Of a stretch of DNA of 64,000 nt, positions 29,852-37,746 are shown piece after piece. The position numbers and the translations under genes were made by a program. The notes below the pieces were generated by a model. The model worked only from the letters and a program-made list of their open reading frames with translations. It did not search any database and was not told where the DNA came from. The stretch spans positions 62,001-126,000 of the forward strand of contig JAPKYK010000006.1 of assembly GCA_026394395.1 (NCBI GenBank), given 5' to 3'. Source of the stretch: Methanomassiliicoccales archaeon (lineage in GTDB: Archaea > Thermoplasmatota > Thermoplasmata > Methanomassiliicoccales > UBA472). The stretch's first letter is position 1. Each line of letters begins with the position of its first letter.

Positions 29852-30898
29852 TCAACCCTGCAGCGGCAGAAGATAGTATTCTTCCTCGTACTGGAAGACC
29901 TTGACCGTGTCCCCTTTTCGCTCGAACTTCGGCGGCTTCTTCAGGTCGAAGGTCTTGAAATTGGTGGGATGCATGACCTGCACCTCGCGGTCCGTCTCGT
30001 TGACTATGACCGCCTCCAGCAGGTCCTCCTTCCGGCCGACCACTTTGGCCGAGATCATGTCGCTGTTGCTGACCGTCACCGATTGCGCGGTCTTCAGGTT
30101 GGTGAGCTTGGTGGAGCTGGACCTCAGAGCACCGACCAGGAACATCTTGTTCTCGTACTGCACGATGTCCCCGAAGCGGTACGCCGGCAGGCGAACCAGG
30201 AAGGTCACCCGGTACATGTCCTTGCCCTGCTTCTGGGTGACCAGCTTGGCCGTCTCCTTGACCTCGGCCGCGTACTGGTCGGCGAGCTCGCGGGCTATGT
30301 GGCGGCCGACCACGGATGAGGATAGGATGACGTCTATCCCGCCCTCCTTGGTGGTGAGCCTGTTCACCTTAGAGATGAAGAGCTCGCGGTTGTCCTTGGT
30401 GTGCTCCTCCATCATCTTGTATATGCGCTCCAGTATCTCCTCGCGGAGGTCCTCGGGCATCTTGCGGTCGCGGGTGCGCACCTGTAGCGTCCCCTCGTAG
30501 TAATTGCCCATCATCTTGTTGCATCTTGGGCAGGAGGTGTTCTTGAAGCGGACGATGGTGCTGCGAGCCTCGTTGACCTCCAGTCCTTCCACGGTCAGCC
30601 CGAAGGTCATCCCCACGTCGTAGTTGGCCTCGTCGATCTTCTCGGCGTGCACGCTGACGTTCTGCACCTTCGTTTCCTTGTTCACCTGGGCGGCGACCTC
30701 GGTTGCTTTTTCGGCAGCCTCCTCCCGCCTCTCGATGTCGAGCCATTTGCCGTTGATTAGGTAGTCGTCGCAGTGGCCGCACTGGAAAAGATCCACGTGG
30801 TCCGGCAGGGCGGTGTAGACCTTGCCCTCCAAGAAGCATTTCTCGCACAGAGATTTGTAGGTCGGGCCATCGGCCCCGCATTTGACGCAGAAGGACAT
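29852..30898 (-). CDS. nmd3: NMD3-family 60S/50S ribosome biogenesis protein
   Basis: A 348-residue archaeal homologue of the eukaryotic ribosome export adaptor NMD3. Four zinc-binding CxxC pairs are visible: CVKCG (4-8), CEKC, CGHC and CPRC. The central FISKVNRLTTKEGGIDVILSS and VGRHIARELADQY stretches are characteristic. The C-terminal half resembles OB/SH3-like barrels. It follows the DUF424 gene by one base on the same strand, a grouping with MCM often seen in euryarchaea. A large-subunit assembly or quality-control role is inferred from the family. Confidence 0.92.
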   Translation of the reverse strand: MSFCVKCGADGPTYKSLCEKCFLEGKVYTALPDHVDLFQCGHCDDYLINGKWLDIERREEAAEKATEVAAQVNKETKVQNVSVHAEKIDEANYDVGMTFGLTVEGLEVNEARSTIVRFKNTSCPRCNKMMGNYYEGTLQVRTRDRKMPEDLREEILERIYKMMEEHTKDNRELFISKVNRLTTKEGGIDVILSSSVVGRHIARELADQYAAEVKETAKLVTQKQGKDMYRVTFLVRLPAYRFGDIVQYENKMFLVGALRSSSTKLTNLKTAQSVTVSNSDMISAKVVGRKEDLLEAVIVNETDREVQVMHPTNFKTFDLKKPPKFERKGDTVKVFQYEEEYYLLPLQG

Positions 30899-30899
30899 G

Positions 30900-31223
30900 T
30901 CAGTACCTTACCATCTGGGCGTGGGGCACGCCCTCAATCGATATTACGCAATCCATATCAATAAACCCATGCTCGGCGGCGATGCGGCAGACCTCCTGGC
31001 CCACCAAGTTGGCCATGGTGGCGGCCGAGAGCCGGTTCAGGAGCATAGCCTCGTCGCCCCCGTCCCCGCCGTAGAACTCCTCGCTGACCTCCAGGCGCAG
31101 CTGGCCTTCCTTGAGCTTCTTGCCTAGGAGGACCTCGTCGCAGGCGGCGATGAGTATGTCGCTGCCGCGCCTGTGCACCTTCACCCGGATCTTGGTCATC
31201 GCAGGGGAGTCATGGGCCGGCAT
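30900..31223 (-). CDS. DUF424 family protein
   Basis: A ~107-residue archaeal protein of unknown function. The conserved core is IRVKVHRRGSDILIAACDEVLLGKKLKEG, and the C-terminal half includes ANLVGQEVCRIAAEHGFID. The start is uncertain: ATG 31223 has AAAGG at a good distance, and ATG 31199 fits the usual family N-terminus. It sits between mcm and nmd3 on the same strand and is probably translated with them. The persistent link with translation and replication genes suggests a housekeeping role. Confidence 0.85.
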   Translation of the reverse strand: MPAHDSPAMTKIRVKVHRRGSDILIAACDEVLLGKKLKEGQLRLEVSEEFYGGDGGDEAMLLNRLSAATMANLVGQEVCRIAAEHGFIDMDCVISIEGVPHAQMVRY

Positions 31224-31236
31224 GATAAACCTTTGC

Positions 31237-34200
31237 TCAGTCGCTGGTGATGAGCTTGTAGTGTCCGGCCTGCACCTCAAAGATGTCCCCGGCCTGCTTC
31301 AGCTTCCGCAGCACTTCCTTGAGCTCCACCTCGGACAGGTTGCGCTCGCTCGCCTTCTGTATCAGGGTCAGCTCGGATATGCCGGAGCGGGGGTCGGAGT
31401 TGTCGTGTATGAGCTGCCGCACCAGGGCGATGCGGTTCCTCTCGTTGCGCGTGGTCCCGGTCATCAGCTTGTCCACATCGATGGTGCCCTCGTCCGAGGC
31501 CATCTTCTTCAGGTAGTGCTCCACGATCTTTATGGCGCGGTCCGCGTCCTCTTTGGCGACGATCTGAGAGAGGCGTATGCGCGCGGACGCCTCGGACAAA
31601 CGGATGAAGGCCTCCAGTTGCCTGGCGGTGATGGGGACCGACGACCCCTGCTTCTCCCCCAGCTTGCGTATGGAGAGGTATTTGTCGATTATCAGCTGCC
31701 TGGCTTCGTCGCTCAGCACCGGGGTGTACCGTTTGGCGTGCGCCACGTACTTGCGCATGAACTCCCGGTCGAAAATGGGCTTGAGGACGTCGGTCTCCTC
31801 CATGATGCGATTGTAATCGATGCCTTTGATCGTTTCCGGGTTCGGTACGTTGCGCAGCTCGCCGCGCACGTGCCCTTTCAGGATATGCTCGGCGATCTTC
31901 TGGTCCCGGGCGGCGTTGGGCTTGTCCGTCAGAGCGAATATCAGGTCGAAACGGGAGAGCAGCGCGGGGGGCATGTTGATCTGCGACGCTAACGGCTCCG
32001 TGTCGTCGAAGCGCCCGAACTTGGGGTTGGCCGCGCCCAGCATGGAACAGCGGCACTGTAGGGAGGCGGTGATGCCGGCCTTGGCCACGCTGACCCGCTG
32101 GGACTCCATGGCCTCGTGCATGGAGGAGCGGTCCTGCTCGGTCATCTTATCTAGCTCGTCGATGGCCGCTAGCCCTTTGTCGGCAAGCACCAGCGCCCCG
32201 GCCTCGAGGGTCCAGCGCCCGTCGCCGAACTCGTCCTTCACCGCGGCGGCGGTGTTGTGCACCAGAAATCCGTTGCCGATGAAGCTGTGAGCCCCTTCGA
32301 CCGTAAGATCGTACACGTGCGGCGGCAGGTCCTCGTGCAGTTCCTTGACCCCTTTCACCTTGCTCGCGCGAACGTCCCCGGAACCAGAGCCAGATGGGGC
32401 CATGAGCAGCTTGTCGTCCGCTCTAATGTCGGACGCCCGCACCCACTTCGATTCCGCCTCGGACATGCCTCTTAGCATGGTCTCAGGGGTGACGACGATG
32501 CGCTCACCAGACGCCACTTCGAGTTCCACAAGAAATGAAGGGGTTCGCAATCGGAACAGCGCCGAGACCGGTCGGACGTCTGTATGACGGTCGTCCTTGA
32601 CCGACAGCGCTCCGTTGATCCTCGCCTCCTGCCTCCATACCCCGGGCTCGATCTCCCGGGGCGCCTTCATGCGGGACTCCACGAACTCGCCTATAGGCTG
32701 CTTCTTCCCGTTCACCTCGATGAGGGTGTCCGGGGCGACGCACAGACCGGCCGCGGAGGAGCTCTTGCCGGAGGCGTAGATGCCGCGGGGAGCCATCTCC
32801 GACATGTAGCGCAGGATCTGGCTGTTGTGGGAGATGATCCCGTTGGCCACGAAGATGTGGGTCGTATCGACCTCGATGTCGTAGACGAAGCGCTCCTCGG
32901 CCTTGACCTCCTCCTTCTTGACCACCTGGTCCCAGCCGATGCCCCGGTTGTAGCCGCAATGGTTGCCTTCCGGCACCTCATCGATGGCCACGGCAATGCA
33001 GTTGCCCTCGATTATCTTGCTGGCCGCGCGCTGCGCCAGGAAATAGGCGTTCTGCACGAACAGCGGGTGCGTCGACGTCATCGTCAGCGTGCGCCCGGAC
33101 TCGGTGGTGAACTTGAGAAGACGGCGCGGCGAGTCGCGCCTCCAGACGCGCATCGCCCTTCCTTTTTCCAGGTAGCCCCGGTGGGTGAAGGTCATGACCT
33201 CGAAGTCGGCGTCGGCGTACTCGCCGTCGTCCACCTCCTTGACCTCGCCCTTGGACATCCAGCCGTCCACCAGCTCTTTTATGTTGGCCTCGGAGCTGTC
33301 GCCCATGAGCACCCGGGCATCGCCGGTCACGCACTTGGCCACCCCGGGATCGCCGACCAGCAGGATGTGTATGTCCCCCCTGATCTTGGTGCCGTCCTCC
33401 AGGTGCTTGGCCGTGCCGCCGAACAGCTGCAGGGCGATGGCCTCCTTGACCTCGTCGTAACCATGGATGGCTGGGGCGATGGAGCCGACGATCTTGCGGA
33501 AGACCTCCGGGTCGCTGGCCTCCTTCTTTATCCGCTCCTCGTCCTCCTCGGAGATCTGCACCTCCTCGTACTCGTGCTGCTCGAACTCCATGGAGAGCAC
33601 GTCCAGGTCGATGTCGAAGAGCGTGGACTTGATCTGCTTGTCCTTTTGACGGCTGCGCAGGACGCCGTTGAGCACCACCCGGTCGCCCGGCGCGATTATC
33701 CCTGCCAGGTCGTCCTCGAGGTAGGCCGTCAGCCGTTCAGGCTGGGCCCCGCCGCGCAGCCCTTCCGGGGACTCCTGCATCTCCACCTTCTGCGTGTCGA
33801 CGTAGATGGATTCCTCGGCCTGCAGCACGAACTTGGTGCTTCCGGCGGTCCGCCCGCAGCCCTCCTGTTCCTTGTAGCATTCCATGGGCTCACGGAAGAA
33901 CAGGCCGTCCTGCGGTTCCACGATCCGGGCGGGGCAGCGCATGCACTTGAAGACGCCCAATATCAGGCGCGGTCGCACCTCCGTGGCCTTGCGCACCAGT
34001 CCCTCCACGGACAGTAATTTGCCGAGATGCTCGCTGCGCAGATGGCGGATCTCGATGCGGCTGTCGCGCGGCAGGTCCTTGATGCGCAGGTGGATGTCTA
34101 TACTGGCCTTGCTGGGGCTCATCAGGCGCTTGACCACCCCCTCCCCTTTCTCGAGGGAGCGGTCTGGGTGGAGCAGGATGAAGGAGGCGAAGTCCGGGTC

Positions 34201-34356
34201 GAAGCGGTCGATGTCCGAATAAGTGACGGTCAAGCTCCTCAGCCCAGGATACCTGTCGGTGAGCTCGAGCAGCTTGAGGCGGTTCTCCTCTGCCTCTAGG
34301 AACTCTTCCCAACGCGCGACCAGGTCCTCATCAGTGTAGTCGATAGGCAAAACCAT
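31237..34356 (-). CDS. mcm: replicative DNA helicase MCM with two mini-inteins
   Basis: MCM is the hexameric 3'-5' helicase at archaeal forks. The precursor has 1039 residues; removal of inteins of 170 and 163 residues leaves 706, a usual archaeal size. The N-terminal domain has a zinc site (CMRC with later cysteines in MECYKEQEGCGR). Walker A is GDPGVAK/SQ, interrupted by the first intein. The second intein splits SSSAAGL/TAAAV 27 residues later. Walker B is GLAAIDELDKM, the arginine finger region is LLSRFDLIFAL, and a winged helix ends the protein. ATG 34356 (after a GTG one codon earlier) is preceded by GGAG. The helicase cannot be active without splicing, because the P-loop is split. Confidence 0.96.
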   Translation of the reverse strand: MVLPIDYTDEDLVARWEEFLEAEENRLKLLELTDRYPGLRSLTVTYSDIDRFDPDFASFILLHPDRSLEKGEGVVKRLMSPSKASIDIHLRIKDLPRDSRIEIRHLRSEHLGKLLSVEGLVRKATEVRPRLILGVFKCMRCPARIVEPQDGLFFREPMECYKEQEGCGRTAGSTKFVLQAEESIYVDTQKVEMQESPEGLRGGAQPERLTAYLEDDLAGIIAPGDRVVLNGVLRSRQKDKQIKSTLFDIDLDVLSMEFEQHEYEEVQISEEDEERIKKEASDPEVFRKIVGSIAPAIHGYDEVKEAIALQLFGGTAKHLEDGTKIRGDIHILLVGDPGVAKCVTGDARVLMGDSSEANIKELVDGWMSKGEVKEVDDGEYADADFEVMTFTHRGYLEKGRAMRVWRRDSPRRLLKFTTESGRTLTMTSTHPLFVQNAYFLAQRAASKIIEGNCIAVAIDEVPEGNHCGYNRGIGWDQVVKKEEVKAEERFVYDIEVDTTHIFVANGIISHNSQILRYMSEMAPRGIYASGKSSSAAGLCVAPDTLIEVNGKKQPIGEFVESRMKAPREIEPGVWRQEARINGALSVKDDRHTDVRPVSALFRLRTPSFLVELEVASGERIVVTPETMLRGMSEAESKWVRASDIRADDKLLMAPSGSGSGDVRASKVKGVKELHEDLPPHVYDLTVEGAHSFIGNGFLVHNTAAAVKDEFGDGRWTLEAGALVLADKGLAAIDELDKMTEQDRSSMHEAMESQRVSVAKAGITASLQCRCSMLGAANPKFGRFDDTEPLASQINMPPALLSRFDLIFALTDKPNAARDQKIAEHILKGHVRGELRNVPNPETIKGIDYNRIMEETDVLKPIFDREFMRKYVAHAKRYTPVLSDEARQLIIDKYLSIRKLGEKQGSSVPITARQLEAFIRLSEASARIRLSQIVAKEDADRAIKIVEHYLKKMASDEGTIDVDKLMTGTTRNERNRIALVRQLIHDNSDPRSGISELTLIQKASERNLSEVELKEVLRKLKQAGDIFEVQAGHYKLITSD
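32254..32742 (-). mobile_element. MCM mini-intein 2
   Basis: 163 residues from Cys1 (CVAPDTLIEVNGKK) to His-Asn (GNGFLVHN), then Thr+1. It sits in the GKSSSAAGL/TAAAV segment. Block F is normal (VYDLTVEGAHSF). Block B reads VTPETML, with Thr where histidine is expected. No endonuclease motif is present. Confidence 0.93.
32824..33333 (-). mobile_element. MCM mini-intein 1 (Walker A site)
   Basis: 170 residues from Cys1 (CVTGDARVLMGDSS) to His-Asn (ANGIISHN), then Ser+1. It is inserted inside the P-loop between GDPGVAK and S, a well-known MCM intein site. Block B has the expected Thr-x-x-His (TSTHP). There is no LAGLIDADG motif and the length is that of a splicing domain alone, so it cannot home by itself. 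Confidence 0.95.
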
Positions 34357-34437
34357 CACTCCGTGGTTCGAAGGCGTTTCGTTCGTTAGCGTAACGCTAG
34401 GGAACTAAGGGTATCCCGTACAGGGAGATTTATCTTT

Positions 34438-34983
34438 TTACCCTTTGGGGCCTTCCTCGACGTCCTCCGGCTCCGGCCTTTCGCAATAGTCCCATTGGAT
34501 GTCCACGACCTCCTGGCTGGTCTCGACCGACGAGTAGCGCTCCAACGGCTCGTGGTTCAGCACGAAGAACTGCTCCCCCCAGTTGAACTTGGACATGACG
34601 GAACGGGCCTGCTCCTTCTCCCCCAGGATGTAGAGGGTGGCGGCCACGGCCTCGGCGCTGGTGAGGCGCATGGGCTTCCCCCAGTTGACCGGATTCGCCG
34701 CTAACAGGTACGGCAGCGCCCGGTGCGCGGCGTCCTTTCGTACCTTCGGGAAGCCGTCGATGTTCTCCCAGGAGAGGTCCATGACCAGGATGCCGTGCGC
34801 CTTGGCGCTTTCCAGGTCCTCGCGGGAGACCGCCTTGGGGGCGAAGGGGTCCAGGACGATCACGCCGTACGGTACCGAACGGAGATTGGGGAGATCTTCC
34901 ACCAAATGGAACTTGACCATCTTCCGCGAGGTGCACTTTTTGGGGTCGCAGTCCCGCTCGTCGTAGACGTAGAGATTGATCAT
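34438..34983 (-). CDS. tsr3: Tsr3-type rRNA aminocarboxypropyltransferase
   Basis: A 181-residue enzyme of the Tsr3 family (formerly DUF367), which adds the acp group to a small-subunit rRNA nucleotide using SAM. Signatures: DPKKCTSRKM near the N-terminus, GVIVLDPFAPKAVSREDLE, ILVMDLSWENID, LPYLLAANPVNWGKPMRLTSAEAVAATLYILG, and FNWGEQFFVLNHEPLE. ATG 34983 forms an ATGA overlap with the upstream arsC-like stop, which decides the start against a longer frame. The C-terminal tail is acidic and Pro-rich. Confidence 0.9.
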   Translation of the reverse strand: MINLYVYDERDCDPKKCTSRKMVKFHLVEDLPNLRSVPYGVIVLDPFAPKAVSREDLESAKAHGILVMDLSWENIDGFPKVRKDAAHRALPYLLAANPVNWGKPMRLTSAEAVAATLYILGEKEQARSVMSKFNWGEQFFVLNHEPLERYSSVETSQEVVDIQWDYCERPEPEDVEEGPKG

Positions 34984-35426
34984 GCCCCGGGTCCGAAATT
35001 GTTGTCGATCCACTTGAACAGGTCGTCCCTGGTCTGCCGGTAGACGGCCATCAGCTCTTCATCAGTACCCTTAGCTTTGCATGGGTCCTTGAAGCCCTTG
35101 TGGATGTAGTCCTTTCCCTTCAGGAAGTGCGGGCACTCGTCCTCGGCCTCGTCGCACAGGGTGACGATGCAATCGAACTCCTTGCCGTAGAACTCCTCCA
35201 CGCTCTTGGAGCGGTGCTCGGAGATGTCGATGCCCACATCCTTCATGACCGCGATGGCCTTGCGGCTGACCCGTTCCGGATACAGACCGGCGCTGCTGGC
35301 CTGGTACATGTCGCCCATGCGCGCGTTGACGTACCCCTCGGCCATCTGCGAGCGCGAGGCGTTCCCGATGCAGATGAACAATATGGTGCGCTTGACCGCC
35401 GCGTCCCTAAACCTTCTCCTGCCCAT
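34980..35426 (-). CDS. arsC: thioredoxin-coupled type arsenate reductase/LMW phosphatase family
   Basis: A 148-residue protein with the low-molecular-weight phosphatase P-loop CIGNASRSQMAEG (Cys19). Cys91 and Cys98 follow in VTLCDEAEDECPHF. The spacing of 72 and 7 residues is the same as that of Cys10, Cys82 and Cys89 in the thioredoxin-coupled arsenate reductase family, so a disulfide relay is likely. A protein tyrosine phosphatase role is the alternative. No ars regulator or efflux pump is adjacent. It overlaps tsr3 by four bases and the upstream membrane protein gene by 20 bases. Confidence 0.85.
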   Translation of the reverse strand: MGRRRFRDAAVKRTILFICIGNASRSQMAEGYVNARMGDMYQASSAGLYPERVSRKAIAVMKDVGIDISEHRSKSVEEFYGKEFDCIVTLCDEAEDECPHFLKGKDYIHKGFKDPCKAKGTDEELMAVYRQTRDDLFKWIDNNFGPGA

Positions 35427-35730
35427 GTGATCGTGACTCCTTGGCCTTGGTAATGGCCCCGCAGTGGGGGCAGCGGGAGATGGCCCAGCTCCCGGTGTGG
35501 TCCCACCCGTGCTTGGACGCCAGGACGCCGGCTACGCCCATCTTGTAAACGCCGTGGCATTTCTGGCACTGATATTCGTATCCGCTCATCATCGACGATG
35601 TCAGCAATATCATGCCCACGGCCAACAGCAGCAGCCAGAGCGGCCACAGGTCGTTGACGAAGAGACCGATTATCGCTACCACTGCCAACAGCCCTCCGGC
35701 AATCGCACGGGGATCGACCTTCTTCAGCAT
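35407..35730 (-). CDS. small membrane protein with zinc-ribbon-like tail
   Basis: A 107-residue protein. Two closely spaced membrane helices (AIAGGLLAVVAIIGLFV and LWPLWLLLLAVGMILL) are followed by a soluble domain with CQKC and CPHC pairs that could bind one zinc ion. The family is not recognised. It overlaps the arsC-like gene by 20 bases and is probably the first gene of the arsC-tsr3 operon. Function unknown. Confidence 0.65.
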   Translation of the reverse strand: MLKKVDPRAIAGGLLAVVAIIGLFVNDLWPLWLLLLAVGMILLTSSMMSGYEYQCQKCHGVYKMGVAGVLASKHGWDHTGSWAISRCPHCGAITKAKESRSHGQEKV

Positions 35731-36003
35731 GAGGTGACACCTGGTATCGGTGTCGGTGATGGCCCGTTTCCGGGCTTTGACGGGACACCTGTTAACTCTC
35801 TCTGCCCCGGATATCTCCTTCCGTAATATAAGACAGGGCGCAAGTTCTTTGCACCGTTGATAACGGCATAGTTTTATGTCCGGGAGGCGTGATGCGTTCT
35901 CGCCACGATGATGATAAACCCAGCTCTGACCAGTGATGAGAGACGGGCGAGCTGAGTGGCTAAATTATATTTTTCGGCGCAAGAATAAAATATCCAGTTC
36001 CGA

Positions 36004-36456
36004 ATGTTGATTACGGGATGGGAGATGCCGACCGGATACGACCTGATAGAGCACAATCATGATTTCCGGATACACCTGCTGAAGAGGCTGGCCGCTGCGC
36101 TCATCGATGCGGCGGTGGTGTTCCTTCCGGTCACCTTGATCATATATGTGGCCGGGCTGGAACCGAAGGAGCTTTTGGCCGGGGTGTTCTCGGGGTTCGG
36201 CTGGTTCATCTACGCGGCGATATCGGAGTCCCTGACCGGGACCTCCCTGGGGAAGAAGGTGCTTGGTTTCGTCGTGGTCTCCAAGGACGGGCCGATGACC
36301 TTCTCCAAGGGGATAGTCCGGAGCGTCCCGAAGATGTTCTGGTTCATCTTTCTGCCCGTGGACGTCCTGGTCGGCCTGAGTCGGGATGACGACCCTAGGC
36401 AGAGATGGGTGGACGGCGTTTCCGCCACGGCCGTGATAAAAATAGAAGGGAAGTAA
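36004..36456 (+). CDS. RDD family membrane protein
   Basis: A 150-residue membrane protein of the RDD family, named for its Arg and Asp residues. Here the first helix carries LLKRLAAALIDAAVVFLPVTL, and the C-terminal part has SLGKKVLGFVVVSKDG and DDDPRQRWVDGVSATAV. Three membrane segments are predicted. The start is ATG 36004 or ATG 36025; a TATA-like TTATATTT near 35963-35970 favours a start in this range. Family members are linked to transport or are uncharacterised. It converges with the first pilin gene. Confidence 0.8.
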   Translation: MLITGWEMPTGYDLIEHNHDFRIHLLKRLAAALIDAAVVFLPVTLIIYVAGLEPKELLAGVFSGFGWFIYAAISESLTGTSLGKKVLGFVVVSKDGPMTFSKGIVRSVPKMFWFIFLPVDVLVGLSRDDDPRQRWVDGVSATAVIKIEGK

Positions 36457-36477
36457 GTTTCAGAGGACGCGAATTGT

Positions 36478-36903
36478 TCAGATCTCACCCTCGGCTATAA
36501 CCTGGCTGGTGTCGCCGGAGGTCCATATTATCTTGATTGTCGAGGTGGTTAAGGCGCTGTTCTCGAAGTAGTCCCCAGGCCCGATCTTGCCGTCTCCACC
36601 GTTATCGACAAATGTGATCGTGCCTGCGATGGTGCCGTTAACGAGATCCATCTTAGTGCCATCGTCAATCGTGACCTGCAGGATGCCGTCATCAATGTCA
36701 TAAGATTTACTTATGCTAAGAATCAGTCTGTTTTCGTCGGCATTAAGACTAGCCTGAGGCGGATTTTGGTCTTGGTCCGGTCCTATTATTCCCATGACCA
36801 ATACGTACAACACAGCGGCCAGGACCACGGTGATAGCGACCATCAGGATGGTGGCGATGACCGGGGAAACTGCGTTGTTGTTCTTTCTCCAAACTGCTTT
36901 CAT
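36478..36903 (-). CDS. archaeal type IV pilin-like protein (copy 1)
   Basis: A 141-residue class III signal-peptide protein. A short basic leader (MKAVWRKNNN) precedes AVSPVIATILMVAITVVLAA, the archaeal pilin N-terminal (DUF1628-type) helix cut by a prepilin peptidase. The rest is a small beta-rich head ending KIIWTSGDTSQVIAEGEI. It is a paralogue of the protein at 37127-37570; the first ~60 bases of the helix are nearly identical in DNA while the middle has diverged, suggesting duplication with purifying selection or conversion. A conserved hairpin lies just before the start codon. Confidence 0.88.
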   Translation of the reverse strand: MKAVWRKNNNAVSPVIATILMVAITVVLAAVLYVLVMGIIGPDQDQNPPQASLNADENRLILSISKSYDIDDGILQVTIDDGTKMDLVNGTIAGTITFVDNGGDGKIGPGDYFENSALTTSTIKIIWTSGDTSQVIAEGEI

Positions 36904-36914
36904 GGTTAAGTCAC

Positions 36915-36934
36915 CTAGTAGGTTGCCCCACCAG
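36915..36934 (-). promoter_or_regulatory. GNRA-capped hairpin in pilin copy 1 leader
   Basis: On the transcript, CTGGTGGG-GCAA-CCTACTAG forms an 8-bp stem with two G-U pairs and a GNRA loop. It is followed directly by the SD (GGTGA) and the ATG at 36903. A TATA-like TATTTTATAG about 25 bases upstream places the hairpin at or near the mRNA 5' end. Confidence 0.65.
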
Positions 36935-37085
36935 ACTATAATTATGCTCTATAAAATAAATATTTACGCTTTCAATAATCAAGAAAACACTGTTAAGATT
37001 TATTGATTAATAGCCAATCATTCGCCATTACAAACTGAGTACAATGTGGTGTAATCATGAAATGCAGGACGATGCTATCGTAATA

Positions 37086-37101
37086 TTAAATAAAAAAAAT
37101 G
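37086..37101 (-). terminator. T-run terminator after pilin copy 2
   Basis: About 30 bases after the pilin stop the minus strand reads CCATTTTTTTTATTTAAT. Such T-runs end transcription in archaea. No strong stem precedes it. Confidence 0.5.
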
Positions 37102-37126
37102 GAAAGAGGTTTGCTGGAATAATTGT

Positions 37127-37570
37127 TTAGATTGATCCAGTGGCAATTACCTGGCTAGTGTCACCGGAGGTCCAGACCAGCTGTATTTGCATGGCTGTCG
37201 AGGCGGTGTTTGTGAAATAATCACCGGTGTCAATCTTTTCGTCAAGGCCTGCATCAACTAAAGATACCAAACTACCTGCTGGGGTGAAGCTTCCGGACGC
37301 GAGAGAGCCTATTGTAACTTTAGTCGTGTTGGTGCCCAATATTACGGCCAATACACCCTCAGACGGAGCATAAGCCTTGCTTAAGCTAATCACCAGTTTG
37401 TCTCCGCTGACGGTTAGGCTAGCAGAGGGAGCGCTAGAAGATCCACTGCCTCCAAAGCCCATGACCATTACATATAGCACAGCAGCCAGAACCACGGTAA
37501 TAGCGACCATCAGGATGGTGGCGATGACCGGGGAAACGGCCTTGTTGTTCTTTTTCCACATTTTCTTCAT
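37127..37570 (-). CDS. archaeal type IV pilin-like protein (copy 2)
   Basis: A 147-residue paralogue of the neighbouring pilin. The leader is MKKMWKKNNK, then the same AVSPVIATILMVAITVVLAA helix, a Gly/Ser linker (GFGGSGSSSAPSAS) and a Ser/Thr-rich head ending QLVWTSGDTSQVIATGSI. The identical WTSGDTSQVIA motif at both C-termini suggests a shared assembly or packing contact. It has its own TATA region and hairpin leader and a T-run terminator, so the two pilins are separate transcripts. It may be a pilus, adhesin or cell-surface thread subunit; no assembly ATPase or prepilin peptidase gene is in the window. Confidence 0.88.
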   Translation of the reverse strand: MKKMWKKNNKAVSPVIATILMVAITVVLAAVLYVMVMGFGGSGSSSAPSASLTVSGDKLVISLSKAYAPSEGVLAVILGTNTTKVTIGSLASGSFTPAGSLVSLVDAGLDEKIDTGDYFTNTASTAMQIQLVWTSGDTSQVIATGSI

Positions 37571-37582
37571 TTGTTCTGTCTC

Positions 37583-37602
37583 CTGGTAGGTCGCCCTACC
37601 AG
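37583..37602 (-). promoter_or_regulatory. GNRA-capped hairpin in pilin copy 2 leader
   Basis: CTGGTAGG-GCGA-CCTACCAG is a perfect 8-bp stem with a GNRA loop. It runs straight into the SD (CCAG|GAGA) before the ATG at 37570. The sequence just upstream (ATATAGTTCTGG) matches copy 1 (TTATAGTCTGG), and an AT-rich TATA region lies ~25 bases before it. Confidence 0.7.
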
Positions 37603-37746
37603 AACTATATCTGTATTAATGAAAATAAATAACTATCTATTCGAAATCAGAAAAAAACTGAAAATAACCGCCTTTTTTCATAATATATCCTATAATAAAG
37701 ACGATGCTTCGTTTTCTTGAACTGTACCTTGCTTTTTAGCTTCGGC

